Source: Propionibacteriaceae bacterium
GTDB lineage: Bacteria > Actinomycetota > Actinomycetes > Propionibacteriales > Propionibacteriaceae
Length of the DNA stretch: 38,240 nt
Assembly (NCBI GenBank): GCA_009780915.1
Contig: WQZD01000026.1
Coordinates: 1 to 38,240, forward strand
Reading direction: 5' to 3'
Each line of letters begins with the position of its first letter. Position 1 is the first letter of the stretch. The translations under genes were made by a program, and so were the position numbers. This document shows positions 15,404-23,001 of the stretch, piece after piece. The notes under the pieces are model-generated. The model was not told the DNA's origin, did no database searches, and saw only the letters and a list, made by a program, of their open reading frames with translations.

Positions 15404-15463
15404 TCACGATTTTGAAGACATTTCAATCACGATTTTGAAGGATGTTCAGTCACGATTTTGAAG
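15404..15463. repeat. Three exact 14-bp direct repeats at 23-bp period
   Basis: TCACGATTTTGAAG occurs at 15404-15417, 15427-15440 and 15450-15463. The intervening 9-bp spacers differ except for a shared TTCA next to each following repeat, so copies 2 and 3 extend to TTCA-N-TCACGATTTTGAAG. A TTCA...TGAA half-symmetry is visible in each unit. The array sits in the divergent gap between the Xre operon and VapBC. The stretch 15291-15403 to its left shows no gene I can support. Confidence 0.85.
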
Positions 15464-15480
15464 ATCGACTGGCCATACGA

Positions 15481-15510
15481 TGATGCGTGATGTTTGATGC
15501 GTGATATCCT
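15481..15510 (+). promoter_or_regulatory. VapBC promoter region with 11-bp direct repeats
   Basis: TGATGCGTGAT is repeated exactly at 15481-15491 and 15495-15505 (period 14). TATCCT (15505-15510) serves as the -10 box, with the ATG at 15517 6 bases later (leaderless). The repeats occupy the -35 region and are probable VapB binding sites. Confidence 0.6.
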
Positions 15511-15516
15511 TAAGAC

Positions 15517-15741
15517 ATGAGGACCACGTTAGAGATCCACCCCCGAGTCCTGGCCGTCGCACGAGCGCGCGTCCACGAAGGCCGCTCCCGTAGCCTCGGC
15601 GAGGCGGTCTCCGAATTGGCTCTCCTCGGATTGCAGGCGGACACGCCACCCCCGCCAGCCGATGGCCTCGTACTACTCCCATGCGCACCCGGCCACATCG
15701 TGACCAACGAGATGGTCGCTGAGGCGCTCCTCGATGAGTGA
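15517..15741 (+). CDS. VapB-type ribbon-helix-helix antitoxin
   Basis: 74 residues. It starts MRTTLEIHPRVLAVARARVHEGRSRSLGEAVSELALLGL: a beta strand with the RTTLEI pattern, then two helices, the standard RHH DNA-binding fold. A Pro-rich linker (TPPPPADG) and a tail ending in TNEMVAEALLDE follow, the usual toxin-masking end of VapB. The stop overlaps the toxin start by 8 bp. The repeats at 15481-15505 are its likely operator. Confidence 0.87.
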   Translation: MRTTLEIHPRVLAVARARVHEGRSRSLGEAVSELALLGLQADTPPPPADGLVLLPCAPGHIVTNEMVAEALLDE

Positions 15742-16162
15742 CCTCGACCTGCCCGATGTCAATGTGCTGGTGGCGCTACTCCACCCCGGTCACATGTACC
15801 ACGAGATCGCGCATCAGTGGTTCACAGACACACGTCGATACGCGACCACACCCATCACCGAGTCCGGGCTCCTGCGCATAGCGCTCAACCCGACCGTCAT
15901 GGCAACCGAGATCCACACCAAGGATGCCCTGGCCTCCCTACGCTCGCTGAAAGCCGATCCACGTGCGGAATTCCTCCCAGACGACTCATCACTCGCCGAC
16001 GCGTCGATCGATCTCGTCGGTCTCGTGGGCCACCGCCAGGTCACCGACATGCATCTGGTCAACCTCGCAGCCGCCCACAAAGCCCGACTCGTCACCCTCG
16101 ACACGACAATTCGCCTCACCCTGACACCCGACGATCAACACTGGGTCGTACCCCTGATCTGA
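15734..16162 (+). CDS. VapC-type PIN-domain toxin
   Basis: 142 residues. PIN residues: Asp8 (LPDVNVLVALL), Glu in TPITESGLLRIAL, Asp in QVTDMHLVNLAAAHKARL and Asp in LVTLDTTI. It is of the TA type whose members begin with a DVNVL(V/I)AL strand and carry the TDxxLxxLAxxxxxxxxTxD tail, as in many mycobacterial VapCs. An RNase acting on tRNA or rRNA is expected from the family. It starts inside the antitoxin gene (8-bp overlap). The permease gene converges 48 bp downstream. Confidence 0.9.
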   Translation: MSDLDLPDVNVLVALLHPGHMYHEIAHQWFTDTRRYATTPITESGLLRIALNPTVMATEIHTKDALASLRSLKADPRAEFLPDDSSLADASIDLVGLVGHRQVTDMHLVNLAAAHKARLVTLDTTIRLTLTPDDQHWVVPLI

Positions 16163-16210
16163 CAGGCAGTGCCCACGCCACCGCACAAGGGACGCCCCAC
16201 GCGACAGTGT

Positions 16211-17659
16211 TTACTCGCTGTCCCCCGGCTGGTGGCTTGTTCGCGTGCGTCGACGGATGACGATCCGGTACAGCACGTACACCACGATGATCCAGATCGG
16301 CTCGATCCAGAGGGCGCTGCGCATGTCGGGGATGAACCCGATCATCACGACGACCAGCGCCAGGAAAGCCAAGGAGATGTAGCTCGACCAGGGCCACCAG
16401 GGGGTCTTGTACAGGATCTGGTCGGCGGTGCCCTCGCGCATCCGCTTCCTGCGGAATCGCAGTTGCGACAGCAGGATCGTGGCCCAGATCGACACGAGGC
16501 CCAGGGTGGTGACCGAGGAGAAGAGATTGAACGCCTGCTCGGGGACCACCGCGTTCACCACAGCGACGGCCACGTTGGCGACGAGGATGGCGACGGTCGC
16601 CCGTACGGGCACGGCCCGCTTGTTGACCTTCTTGAAGTACGACGGCGCGTTGCCCTTGACCGCCTGGTTGTACAACATGCGGCTGGTGACGTAGATCCCG
16701 GAGTTGATCGCGGACAGGGCCGCCGTGATGACGACGAAGTTGATGACCGAGCCCGCCGCGGGGATGCCAACGCGCGAGAAGACTTCCACGAAGGGGCTGT
16801 TGTCCGTGCCGATCTCGTCCCAGGGGAACAAGGTGACCATCACGAGCATGGCGCCGACGTAGAAGATCAGGATGCGGATGAACAACGAGTTGGTGGCGCG
16901 TGGGATGGTCCTCTTCACGTCCACGGTCTCGGCGGCGGTGTTGCTCAGGGACTCGATGCCGCCGAAGGAGAACGCGGCCAGCACGAAGGACATGAGCAGG
17001 CCCATCACGCCCTGCGCGAAGAAGCCGCCGTGCCCAGTGAGGTTGGCCATGCCGACCAGGTGTCCGGCGGCCCCGAGCCCTGTGAACATGATGATCACGC
17101 CGAGCACGATCATGGCGATGATGGCCGTGACCTTGACGATGGCCAGCCAGAACTCCACCTCGCCGTACAGGGCCACGGCGACGATGTTCGACACCGAGAC
17201 CACGGCCACGGCCAGCACGGCCGACACCCAGATCGGCACGCCGCCGAACCAGTACTGGACGTAGTGCCCGAAGGCGGCGAACTCCGCGCCCTGGCCCACG
17301 GTGAAGATGAACACCACGTTCCATCCCATGAAGAAGCCCCAGTACCGGCTGATGTACCGTCCGGCGAAGGACGCGTACGCCCCGGACACCGGCTCCTCGA
17401 CGGCCAGTTCGCTATTCGCGCGCATCACGAAGTAGATGAACGCCCCCACGATCAGGTACGACAGGACGACGGCGGGGCCAGCCAATTGGATGGCGTACGA
17501 CGACCCGTAGAACAAACCCACGCCGATCGCCCCTCCGATGGCGATCATCTGGATGTGCCTGTTCTTCAGACCAGGCTTCAACTCCTCTTTTTCGATCCCG
17601 TCGGCGGTCGGTCGAATCACCCGCCCGGCGTCGGACGTGTCGTCGTGTTCAGCACCCAT
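16211..17659 (-). CDS. Amino-acid permease (APC superfamily, AAT family)
   Basis: 482 residues, 12 predicted membrane segments. The first segment carries the family motif MIAIGGAIGVGLFYGSS, followed by SYLIVGAFIYFVMRANSEL and PVSGAYASFAGRYISRYWGFFMGW, as in GABA/aromatic/proline permeases (GabP, ProY, AroP). Proton-coupled uptake of an amino acid is expected; the substrate is unresolved. ATG 17659 was chosen because GAAGGAGG lies 7 bases upstream. A small dyad ATCAC-N6-GTGAT (17706-17721) lies in its promoter region. It is monocistronic. Confidence 0.92.
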   Translation of the reverse strand: MGAEHDDTSDAGRVIRPTADGIEKEELKPGLKNRHIQMIAIGGAIGVGLFYGSSYAIQLAGPAVVLSYLIVGAFIYFVMRANSELAVEEPVSGAYASFAGRYISRYWGFFMGWNVVFIFTVGQGAEFAAFGHYVQYWFGGVPIWVSAVLAVAVVSVSNIVAVALYGEVEFWLAIVKVTAIIAMIVLGVIIMFTGLGAAGHLVGMANLTGHGGFFAQGVMGLLMSFVLAAFSFGGIESLSNTAAETVDVKRTIPRATNSLFIRILIFYVGAMLVMVTLFPWDEIGTDNSPFVEVFSRVGIPAAGSVINFVVITAALSAINSGIYVTSRMLYNQAVKGNAPSYFKKVNKRAVPVRATVAILVANVAVAVVNAVVPEQAFNLFSSVTTLGLVSIWATILLSQLRFRRKRMREGTADQILYKTPWWPWSSYISLAFLALVVVMIGFIPDMRSALWIEPIWIIVVYVLYRIVIRRRTRTSHQPGDSE

Positions 17660-18418
17660 GGCGAGGCCTCCTTCGCTCCAATTGACCGAAACATTACTAC
17701 GTGGGATCACTCCTTCGTGATATGCCACATCTCAAGACGTGCCGGGTCGTGGAGCAGGGGGGACGTGGCCCGGGCCCCGCCCAGGCTGAGAAGCGGCGGG
17801 GCCCACAGGATATTCTCAACCGCGAGCCCCACCGACTTCGGCTGCGGACTCCCCGTTGTCCCGGATTAGGACGGGATGGCAGAGTCTGCCGGTGGTGGAG
17901 GTGGAACGCTGGGCGACTCGGCTAGGGAGGTACGAGGGGGCCCGACACGTTCCAGTCACCTACGATGTTTGTGCCACCTGTCCCAGGGGGACTCCCCGAG
18001 ACGGGAAGGGACCCCTGCGACTGTGGGGTGGCGCCGAGACTCGGGACCCTCGCGACGCGACACCAGTCTCGTCGACGTTGCCATACGACAATCGACAACC
18101 GTGCAGCATTGACGTTTCATTCCACACCTGTTCCCCAGAGAGGTTGATGGCCCCGTACGCCCATCTCTTAAAATATATCACTTATTCAGAATTTCGTAAA
18201 GCCCCTGAACATACTCACCGACGACGCCCGAACGGCCCTCGCGTCGCGGGGCGGCCCTCGCCGTACATCCCCATACACGGAGCAGGATCACAACCCGGCA
18301 GGAGGGCTCGTCCCCGCAGCGTGTCACGCTCCACCCGCTCCGACGAGCAGGATTCTTGGCCCACGGCTACACTAGTGGACGTGGCTCACCCCACGACACA
18401 AACAACGAAAGCATAGGC
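17660..18418. other. Gene-poor stretch between the permease and hemN
   Basis: About 0.76 kb without a supportable gene; the open frames lack RBS and family signal. The first ~60 bp belong to the permease promoter. At 17930-18080 the plus strand is highly GC-rich with several self-complementary blocks, among them GCGACTGT (18017-18024) and GAGACTCGGGACC (18036-18048), weakly like parts of a cobalamin riboswitch. An A/T-rich island (18165-18200) is promoter-like. TACACT at 18368-18373 is the probable hemN -10 box, giving a leader of about 40 bases. Confidence 0.5.
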
Positions 18419-19816
18419 ATGACCGTCACCATTCACTTACCAGGCGAGACCATCGACGTCACCGAGGAACTCCTCGAACGCTATAACGTCAACGCTCCGC
18501 GTTACACGAGCTACCCGACCTCGCCGTGGTGGAACGACTCCTTCGGCGAAGCCGACTACCGCCGAGTCATCGCCGAATCCAACCAGTCCGACCGCCCCGT
18601 GTCGCTGTACATGCACCTCCCCTTCTGCGAGTCCATGTGCCTGTTCTGCGGCTGCAATGTGATCGTGCGGTCCAATCACGACGGCGCCGCGTCGTACCTG
18701 CCCATGCTGAAGGCCGAGATCGACAAGATCACGGGCATGCTCGACCCGTCGCGCCCCACCGTGCAGTTCCACTGGGGCGGCGGCACGCCGACGTACTTCT
18801 CCCCCGCCCAGCTCACGGACTTGTTCACCTACACCCGGGAGCGCGTGACCTTCGCCGAGGACGCGGAGATCGGCGTGGAGCTCGATCCGCGCGTGACCAC
18901 CCTCGAGCACCTCGACGCGCTCAAGGCGCTCGGATTCAACCGCCTGTCGTTGGGGGTGCAGGACTTCGACCCGGACGTCCAGAAAGCCATCCACCGCATC
19001 CAGCCGGTCGAGATGGTCACCGACCTGGTGAACGCCTGCCGCGAACGGGGCTTCAACTCGTTGAACTTCGACCTCATCTACGGCCTGCCCGGCCAGACCC
19101 CGGCGACCTTCACCCACACGCTCGACCAAGTGATCACGCTGCGCCCCGAACGCATCGCCCTGTTCAGCTACGGGCATGTCCCGTGGGTCAAGAAGCAGCA
19201 GCAGGTCCTGGAGGGCACGATCCCGCTGGGGACCGACAAGTTCCAGTTGTTCTGCATCGGCTTGGAGCGCCTGACCCAGGCCGGGTACGTCTACGTCGGC
19301 ATGGACCACTTCGCCCTGCCGGAGGACGAGTTGTGCGTGGCCCAGCGCGACGGCAGCCTGCACCGCAACTTCCAGGGGTACACGACCAAGAGCGGCGCCG
19401 ACCTGTTCGCCATGGGCATCACCGGCATCTCCGAGTTGAACCGGTCGTACGCCCAGAACGTGCGCGGTCTGCATGAGTACGAGGCCGCCATGGGCGAGGA
19501 CCGCCTGCCCATCCTGCGCGGAGTCGAGCTGACCGACGAGGACATCGTCCGTCGCGCCGCGATCTCCGACCTGCTGTGCAACGGCTTCCTCGACAAAGCG
19601 ACGTTCTCCCAGACCTGGGGCATCGATGTCGACCAGCATTTCGCCGCCGAACTGGCCCAGCTCGAGCCGCTGCGCCGGGACGGCCTGCTCGAACCACGCG
19701 AGGACGCCATCGCGTCGACCACCTTGGGCCGGATCTTCATCCGCGTCATCGCCATGGTCTTCGACCAGTACGTCCAGCAGCCCGGCGAAGGGCCGCGCCA
19801 CTCCCGTACTGTGTGA
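18419..19816 (+). CDS. hemN: Oxygen-independent coproporphyrinogen III dehydrogenase
   Basis: 465 residues. It is a radical SAM enzyme that decarboxylates two propionates of coproporphyrinogen III in anaerobic haem synthesis. The cluster-binding motif CxxxCxxC is at Cys70, Cys74 and Cys77, followed by Cys79 in the FCGCN typical of true HemN rather than HemW. The N-terminal RYTSYPT block, GGGTPTYFSP and the C-terminal HemN domain (GVELTDEDIVRRAAISDLLCNGFLD) are also HemN-type, and the length fits. I chose ATG 18419; the RBS is weak. Longer in-frame starts have no support. No other haem gene is in the window. Confidence 0.93.
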   Translation: MTVTIHLPGETIDVTEELLERYNVNAPRYTSYPTSPWWNDSFGEADYRRVIAESNQSDRPVSLYMHLPFCESMCLFCGCNVIVRSNHDGAASYLPMLKAEIDKITGMLDPSRPTVQFHWGGGTPTYFSPAQLTDLFTYTRERVTFAEDAEIGVELDPRVTTLEHLDALKALGFNRLSLGVQDFDPDVQKAIHRIQPVEMVTDLVNACRERGFNSLNFDLIYGLPGQTPATFTHTLDQVITLRPERIALFSYGHVPWVKKQQQVLEGTIPLGTDKFQLFCIGLERLTQAGYVYVGMDHFALPEDELCVAQRDGSLHRNFQGYTTKSGADLFAMGITGISELNRSYAQNVRGLHEYEAAMGEDRLPILRGVELTDEDIVRRAAISDLLCNGFLDKATFSQTWGIDVDQHFAAELAQLEPLRRDGLLEPREDAIASTTLGRIFIRVIAMVFDQYVQQPGEGPRHSRTV

Positions 19817-19965
19817 GGTCCGGTGGGGGTGCGGAGTCGCCCGGTGCGACGTGCTGGTGCGACGTGCCGGGTGGGGTCCGGTGTGGCGTGCGGTGCGATG
19901 TGCCGGACGACGTGCCGGACGTACCCCTGTGTGACGTGCCGAGGGACCCCCCTGGAGTCGCTCCC
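19817..19965 (+). repeat. Degenerate GACGTGC-type low-complexity repeat
   Basis: Directly after hemN the plus strand consists of imperfect repeats of GTGCGACGTGCCGG-like units (for example 19842-19874 and 19896-19922). It has no coding signature. It may result from slippage. Confidence 0.6.
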
Positions 19966-19975
19966 ATATCATCTG

Positions 19976-20086
19976 ACGGTTCGTGCCCCCGCCACTGAGC
20001 GCCACGGGGGCGCGAACCGTTCCTTTCCACCCGAAAAAGCACGGTTCGCGCCCCCACGCCCACCCCATCCAACAGTTCACGCCCCC
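19976..20086. repeat. Extragenic palindromic repeat cluster, block 1
   Basis: 15-bp arms ACGGTTCGTGCCCCC (19976-19990), GGGGGCGCGAACCGT (20006-20020), ACGGTTCGCGCCCCC (20041-20055) and the variant ACAGTTCACGCCCCC (20072-20086). Arms 2 and 3 form a perfect hairpin around a 20-base loop; arms 1 and 2 pair around 15 bases. The same arms recur at 20161-20332 and 28818-28929. Confidence 0.9.
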
Positions 20087-20160
20087 GTACCCGCGCACCC
20101 TGGTGTGAGGTACCGCGTGATGCGCCTAGTGACCCTATCGACCCGCCCCCACATCGTCTG

Positions 20161-20332
20161 ACGGTTCGCGCCCCCGCCACTGAGCGCCACGGGGGCGCGA
20201 ACCGTTCCTTCTTCCCCGAAAAACCACGGTTCGTGCCCCCACGAAATCCAGGGGGGCGCGAACCGTTCCTTCTTCCCCGAAAAAGCACGGTTCGCGCCCC
20301 CACGCCCACCCCATCCAACAGTTCACGCCCCC
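20161..20332. repeat. Extragenic palindromic repeat cluster, block 2
   Basis: Arms ACGGTTCGCGCCCCC (20161-20175), GGGGGCGCGAACCGT (20191-20205), ACGGTTCGTGCCCCC (20226-20240), GGGGGCGCGAACCGT (20252-20266), ACGGTTCGCGCCCCC (20287-20301) and ACAGTTCACGCCCCC (20318-20332). Bases 20252-20334 nearly repeat 20006-20088, and 20159-20210 nearly repeat 19974-20025, so the block grew by duplication. Loops between GGGGG- and -CCCCC arms share TTCCTT...CCCGAAAAA. The long minus-strand open frames here are by-products of the repeat. Confidence 0.9.
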
Positions 20333-20410
20333 GTACCCCACGCACCCCACGCACCCCACGCACCCGTACCCCACGTACCCACGCGCCACCCCTGCACCCC
20401 ACGCTCACCC
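20333..20410 (+). repeat. CACGCACCC-type tandem repeat
   Basis: Imperfect tandem units of CACGCACCC and GTACCC follow the palindrome cluster. The promoter of the next gene should lie between here and 20560, but no clear -35/-10 pair was seen. Confidence 0.6.
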
Positions 20411-20571
20411 CGGTCCACAGACGACACATGTCCGCCCTACTCGCCAATGAGGGCTAAAGTTGGAATGGTCGAGGTGCCAGGCACAGCACCGGAGACACAC
20501 ATGAAGAGGGGCGGGCGATGTCGCCGCGAAAGCGTCCGCACCGATCGAGGGAACCCACAAGGAGGACCATC

Positions 20572-21345
20572 GTGTGGAATGACTTGAATACTGACGCCTA
20601 CGAAGGCATGCTGGCCGAGACCGTGACCATGCACGGGCACGACGACGACCGAATCCACGCATACTTTTCCCGACCGCTGGGCGAGGGGCCCTACCCCGGG
20701 ATCGTCCTCATCCCCCACATGCCGGGGTGGGACGAACTGAACCGGGAGGTCGCCCGCCGATTCACCCAGCATGGCTTCCTCGTCGTCTGTCCGGACATCT
20801 ATGAACGCTTCGGACATGGTCGCCCCGATCAGGTCGCCCTGCGGGCGCGTGAGGCCGGCGGAGTCCCGGACGCGTCGGTGATGGGCGACTGCGAAGGCGC
20901 CGTGGACTATCTGGCCGGCTTGCCGTACTCCAACGGCCATGTCGGCGTGATCGGCATGTGCTCGGGCGGGCGCCACGCCTTCCTCGCCGCATGCCAGGTC
21001 GAGGGCCTCGATGCCGCTGTGGAGTGCTGGGGAGGACGGGTGGTGATGGCCGAGGAGGACCTCAGCGAGGCCCAGCCGGTCGCCCCGATCGACCTGACCA
21101 GCCAGTTGTCCTGCCCCTTGATGGGCATCTTCGGCAACGACGACAAATTCCCCACGCCGGAGCAGGTCGACCTTCACGAAGCGGAGTTGGTCAAGCACGG
21201 CAAGGAGTACGTCTTCCATCGGTACGACGGGGCCGGGCACGCCATCTGGAACCACGCCGGAGAGTCGTACCGTCCCACCCAAGCCATGGACTCCTGGAAC
21301 AAAGCCCTGCAGTTCTTCGACCAGCACCTGCGAGACCAATCCTGA
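20572..21345 (+). CDS. Dienelactone-hydrolase-family alpha/beta hydrolase
   Basis: 257 residues from GTG 20572, chosen for AAGGAGG 6 bases upstream. The DLH triad is visible: Cys nucleophile in GMCSGGR, Asp in FGNDDKFPT and His in GAGHAIWN. Other family blocks are PGIVLIPHMPGWD and VVCPDIYERFGHG. DLH-fold enzymes open dienelactones in aromatic degradation, but many act on unknown esters or lactones; no aromatic-degradation genes are near. The stop (TGA 21343-21345) overlaps the ATG of the radical SAM gene by one base, so the two are translationally coupled. Confidence 0.9.
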   Translation: MWNDLNTDAYEGMLAETVTMHGHDDDRIHAYFSRPLGEGPYPGIVLIPHMPGWDELNREVARRFTQHGFLVVCPDIYERFGHGRPDQVALRAREAGGVPDASVMGDCEGAVDYLAGLPYSNGHVGVIGMCSGGRHAFLAACQVEGLDAAVECWGGRVVMAEEDLSEAQPVAPIDLTSQLSCPLMGIFGNDDKFPTPEQVDLHEAELVKHGKEYVFHRYDGAGHAIWNHAGESYRPTQAMDSWNKALQFFDQHLRDQS

Positions 21346-22487
21346 TGGCAACGCCCTCGGCACGTGCGGCGCGGCCCTTCTCCGTCATGGCCAAGCCCGT
21401 CGGCTCCCACTGCAATCTGCGATGCGGATACTGCTACTACCTATCGACCCATGGGTCGAGCCGGGCGCGTATGTCGGACGAGATGCTCGAACGCTTCATC
21501 TCCTCCTATATCGCCGCCAGTCCGGGACCCGTGGTGAGCTTCGTGTGGCACGGCGGCGAGCCGACCCTGGCGGGCGTGGATTTCTATCGTCGCGCCGTCG
21601 AGATGCAGAAGAAGCACCTCCCAGCCGGATGGCAGTGTTGGAACAACCTCCAGACCAACGGCGTGCTCCTGGACGACCAGTGGTGCTCCTTCCTGGCGGC
21701 GAATCAGTTCGACGTCGGCCTGAGCATCGACGGCACCCCCGCCATCCACGACCAGTACCGCCCGGACCCCCATAACCATGGGAGCTACCAGAGCGTGGCC
21801 GAGTCCATCACGCGCCTGCAGTCCCATGGGATCCAACCGGACCTGCTCTGCACGGTGACCTCCACGACGACGGAAGATCCCCTGGCCGCCTACCGCCACC
21901 TGCGCGACTTCAACACCGGCTGGATCCAGTTCATCCCGATCGTGCGTCGCGACTCGACGGGGGCGCTGACCCCGGACAGCGTACGCGGCGACGCGTACGG
22001 AAGGTTCTTGTGCGCCATCTTCGACGAATGGGCGACCCATGACCTGGGTCGTATGGACGTGCAACTCTTCGCCGAACTGACCCGCGTCCTGGCGGGTGGC
22101 GGGGCCGGCGTGTGCTGGATGGCCCCGACGTGCGGCCAGGTGCTGATCGTGGAGGCCGACGGCTCGGTGTACTCCTGCGACCATTACGTGAACCCCGACC
22201 ACCGACTGGGCAGCCTCACCTGCGACCACCTGACGGACATGGTGGAGTCGGCGACCCAACGTCGCTTCGGCCAGAACAAACGAGACTGCCTCGGCGAGCG
22301 CTGCCGCCAATGCCACTGGCTCGCGTTGTGCAACGGCGGGTGCCCCAAGGACCGCACGCGCGAAGGGGACAACGATTTATGCGACGGCCTGGCGCTGTTC
22401 TTCGCCCATGCCGTCCCACGGCTCACACAGATCATCCAGATGACCAGGCAAGGACGCACGCCGACCCAGATCATGGCCCGGATGTGA
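21345..22487 (+). CDS. Radical SAM/SPASM protein, anaerobic sulfatase-maturating enzyme type
   Basis: 380 residues. It has the radical SAM motif CNLRCGYCYY (Cys23, 27, 30), FVWHGGEPTLAG, and GLSIDGTPAIHDQYR, all typical of anSMEs, which oxidise a Cys or Ser of sulfatases to formylglycine without oxygen. The C-terminal SPASM/auxiliary-cluster cysteines are present: CWMAPTCG, CDHYV, then CLGERCRQCHWLALCNGGCPKDR and a final Cys in NDLCDGL. No sulfatase lies in the window; its partner must be elsewhere, or it modifies something else. It is coupled to the DLH gene by a one-base stop/start overlap. Confidence 0.9.
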   Translation: MATPSARAARPFSVMAKPVGSHCNLRCGYCYYLSTHGSSRARMSDEMLERFISSYIAASPGPVVSFVWHGGEPTLAGVDFYRRAVEMQKKHLPAGWQCWNNLQTNGVLLDDQWCSFLAANQFDVGLSIDGTPAIHDQYRPDPHNHGSYQSVAESITRLQSHGIQPDLLCTVTSTTTEDPLAAYRHLRDFNTGWIQFIPIVRRDSTGALTPDSVRGDAYGRFLCAIFDEWATHDLGRMDVQLFAELTRVLAGGGAGVCWMAPTCGQVLIVEADGSVYSCDHYVNPDHRLGSLTCDHLTDMVESATQRRFGQNKRDCLGERCRQCHWLALCNGGCPKDRTREGDNDLCDGLALFFAHAVPRLTQIIQMTRQGRTPTQIMARM

Positions 22488-22510
22488 TCGCCGCCCCACG
22501 CCGACGCGCG

Positions 22511-22550
22511 CACGACACGACACGGCACGACACGACACAGCACGGCACCA
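22511..22550 (+). repeat. CACGA pentanucleotide microsatellite
   Basis: Eight consecutive 5-base units CACGA/CACGG/CACAG/CACCA lie just beyond the radical SAM gene. It is likely phase-variable in length but noncoding. Confidence 0.75.
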
Positions 22551-22608
22551 GGGCGCGCGCACCACGCCCCTCATCTCCCCGCGTCCAGGACCGGGGACCG
22601 AGGACCGA

Positions 22609-22905
22609 CTACACCGGCTCGTACACGCTGACCACGCCCGGCTTGGCGGGATCGGCCGTCGCGCCGAAGACGGGGAAGAGCCGCTGGAAATGCTCGCTGG
22701 CGAGGTGAGCGTCCAGGGCCTCCTGGTTCTCCCACTCCTCGAGGACGGTCAGGTGCAGGGGGTCGGCCGTGTCACGGAAGAGGCCGTACGCGAAACAGCC
22801 CCAGTCTTTCGCGTGGGTCTCGGCGACGAGCTCACGGGCCGCGACGATGAACTCGTCGACGGAATCGGCACGAAGATAATTGTCAGCTACAACTTTGACA
22901 CTCAT
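22609..22905 (-). CDS. Antibiotic-biosynthesis-monooxygenase-fold (YgiN-like) protein
   Basis: 98 residues, the usual length of a single ABM domain. It has the pattern KVVADNYLRADSVDEFIVAARELVAETHAKDWGCFAYGLFRD ... LTVLEEWENQEALDAHLASEHFQRL, with the conserved EEWENxEALDAHxxSxHF block. Relatives are quinol monooxygenases (YgiN), haem-degrading IsdG-type enzymes or LsrG; which activity applies is unclear, since the IsdG Asn/Trp/His triad is not evident. The start is ATG 22905 with AAGGA about 8 bases upstream and a TAATCT-like -10 further on. It converges on the radical SAM gene. Confidence 0.87.
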   Translation of the reverse strand: MSVKVVADNYLRADSVDEFIVAARELVAETHAKDWGCFAYGLFRDTADPLHLTVLEEWENQEALDAHLASEHFQRLFPVFGATADPAKPGVVSVYEPV

Positions 22906-23001
22906 TCCAGGATCCTTAGAACTAGATTACATAGGCCAGCGGCACCATCCCTAGCGAGCACCATGATGACTCATTCATCGTAACACGCCGCCACGACACC
23001 C

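Noticed and set aside
15404-15463. CRISPR array
   Set aside because: Repeats of 14 bp with 9-bp spacers are far too short, and there are no cas genes.
17941-18080. Cobalamin riboswitch
   Set aside because: Only two short motifs match weakly; the conserved GGUG/CC helix and the usual spacing are absent, and hemN is far downstream. Kept only as a low-interest finding.
18148-18416. 90-codon open frame starting at ATG 18148 with GAGAGG upstream
   Set aside because: It runs from an A/T-rich promoter-like island into low-complexity Arg/Pro/Ser coding and overlaps the hemN promoter; no resemblance to a protein.
19746-20447. Long minus-strand open frames (up to 233 and 553 codons) over the repeat block and hemN
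   Set aside because: They translate the palindromes and the antisense of hemN into Gly/Arg-rich repeats, with no RBS or family signal.
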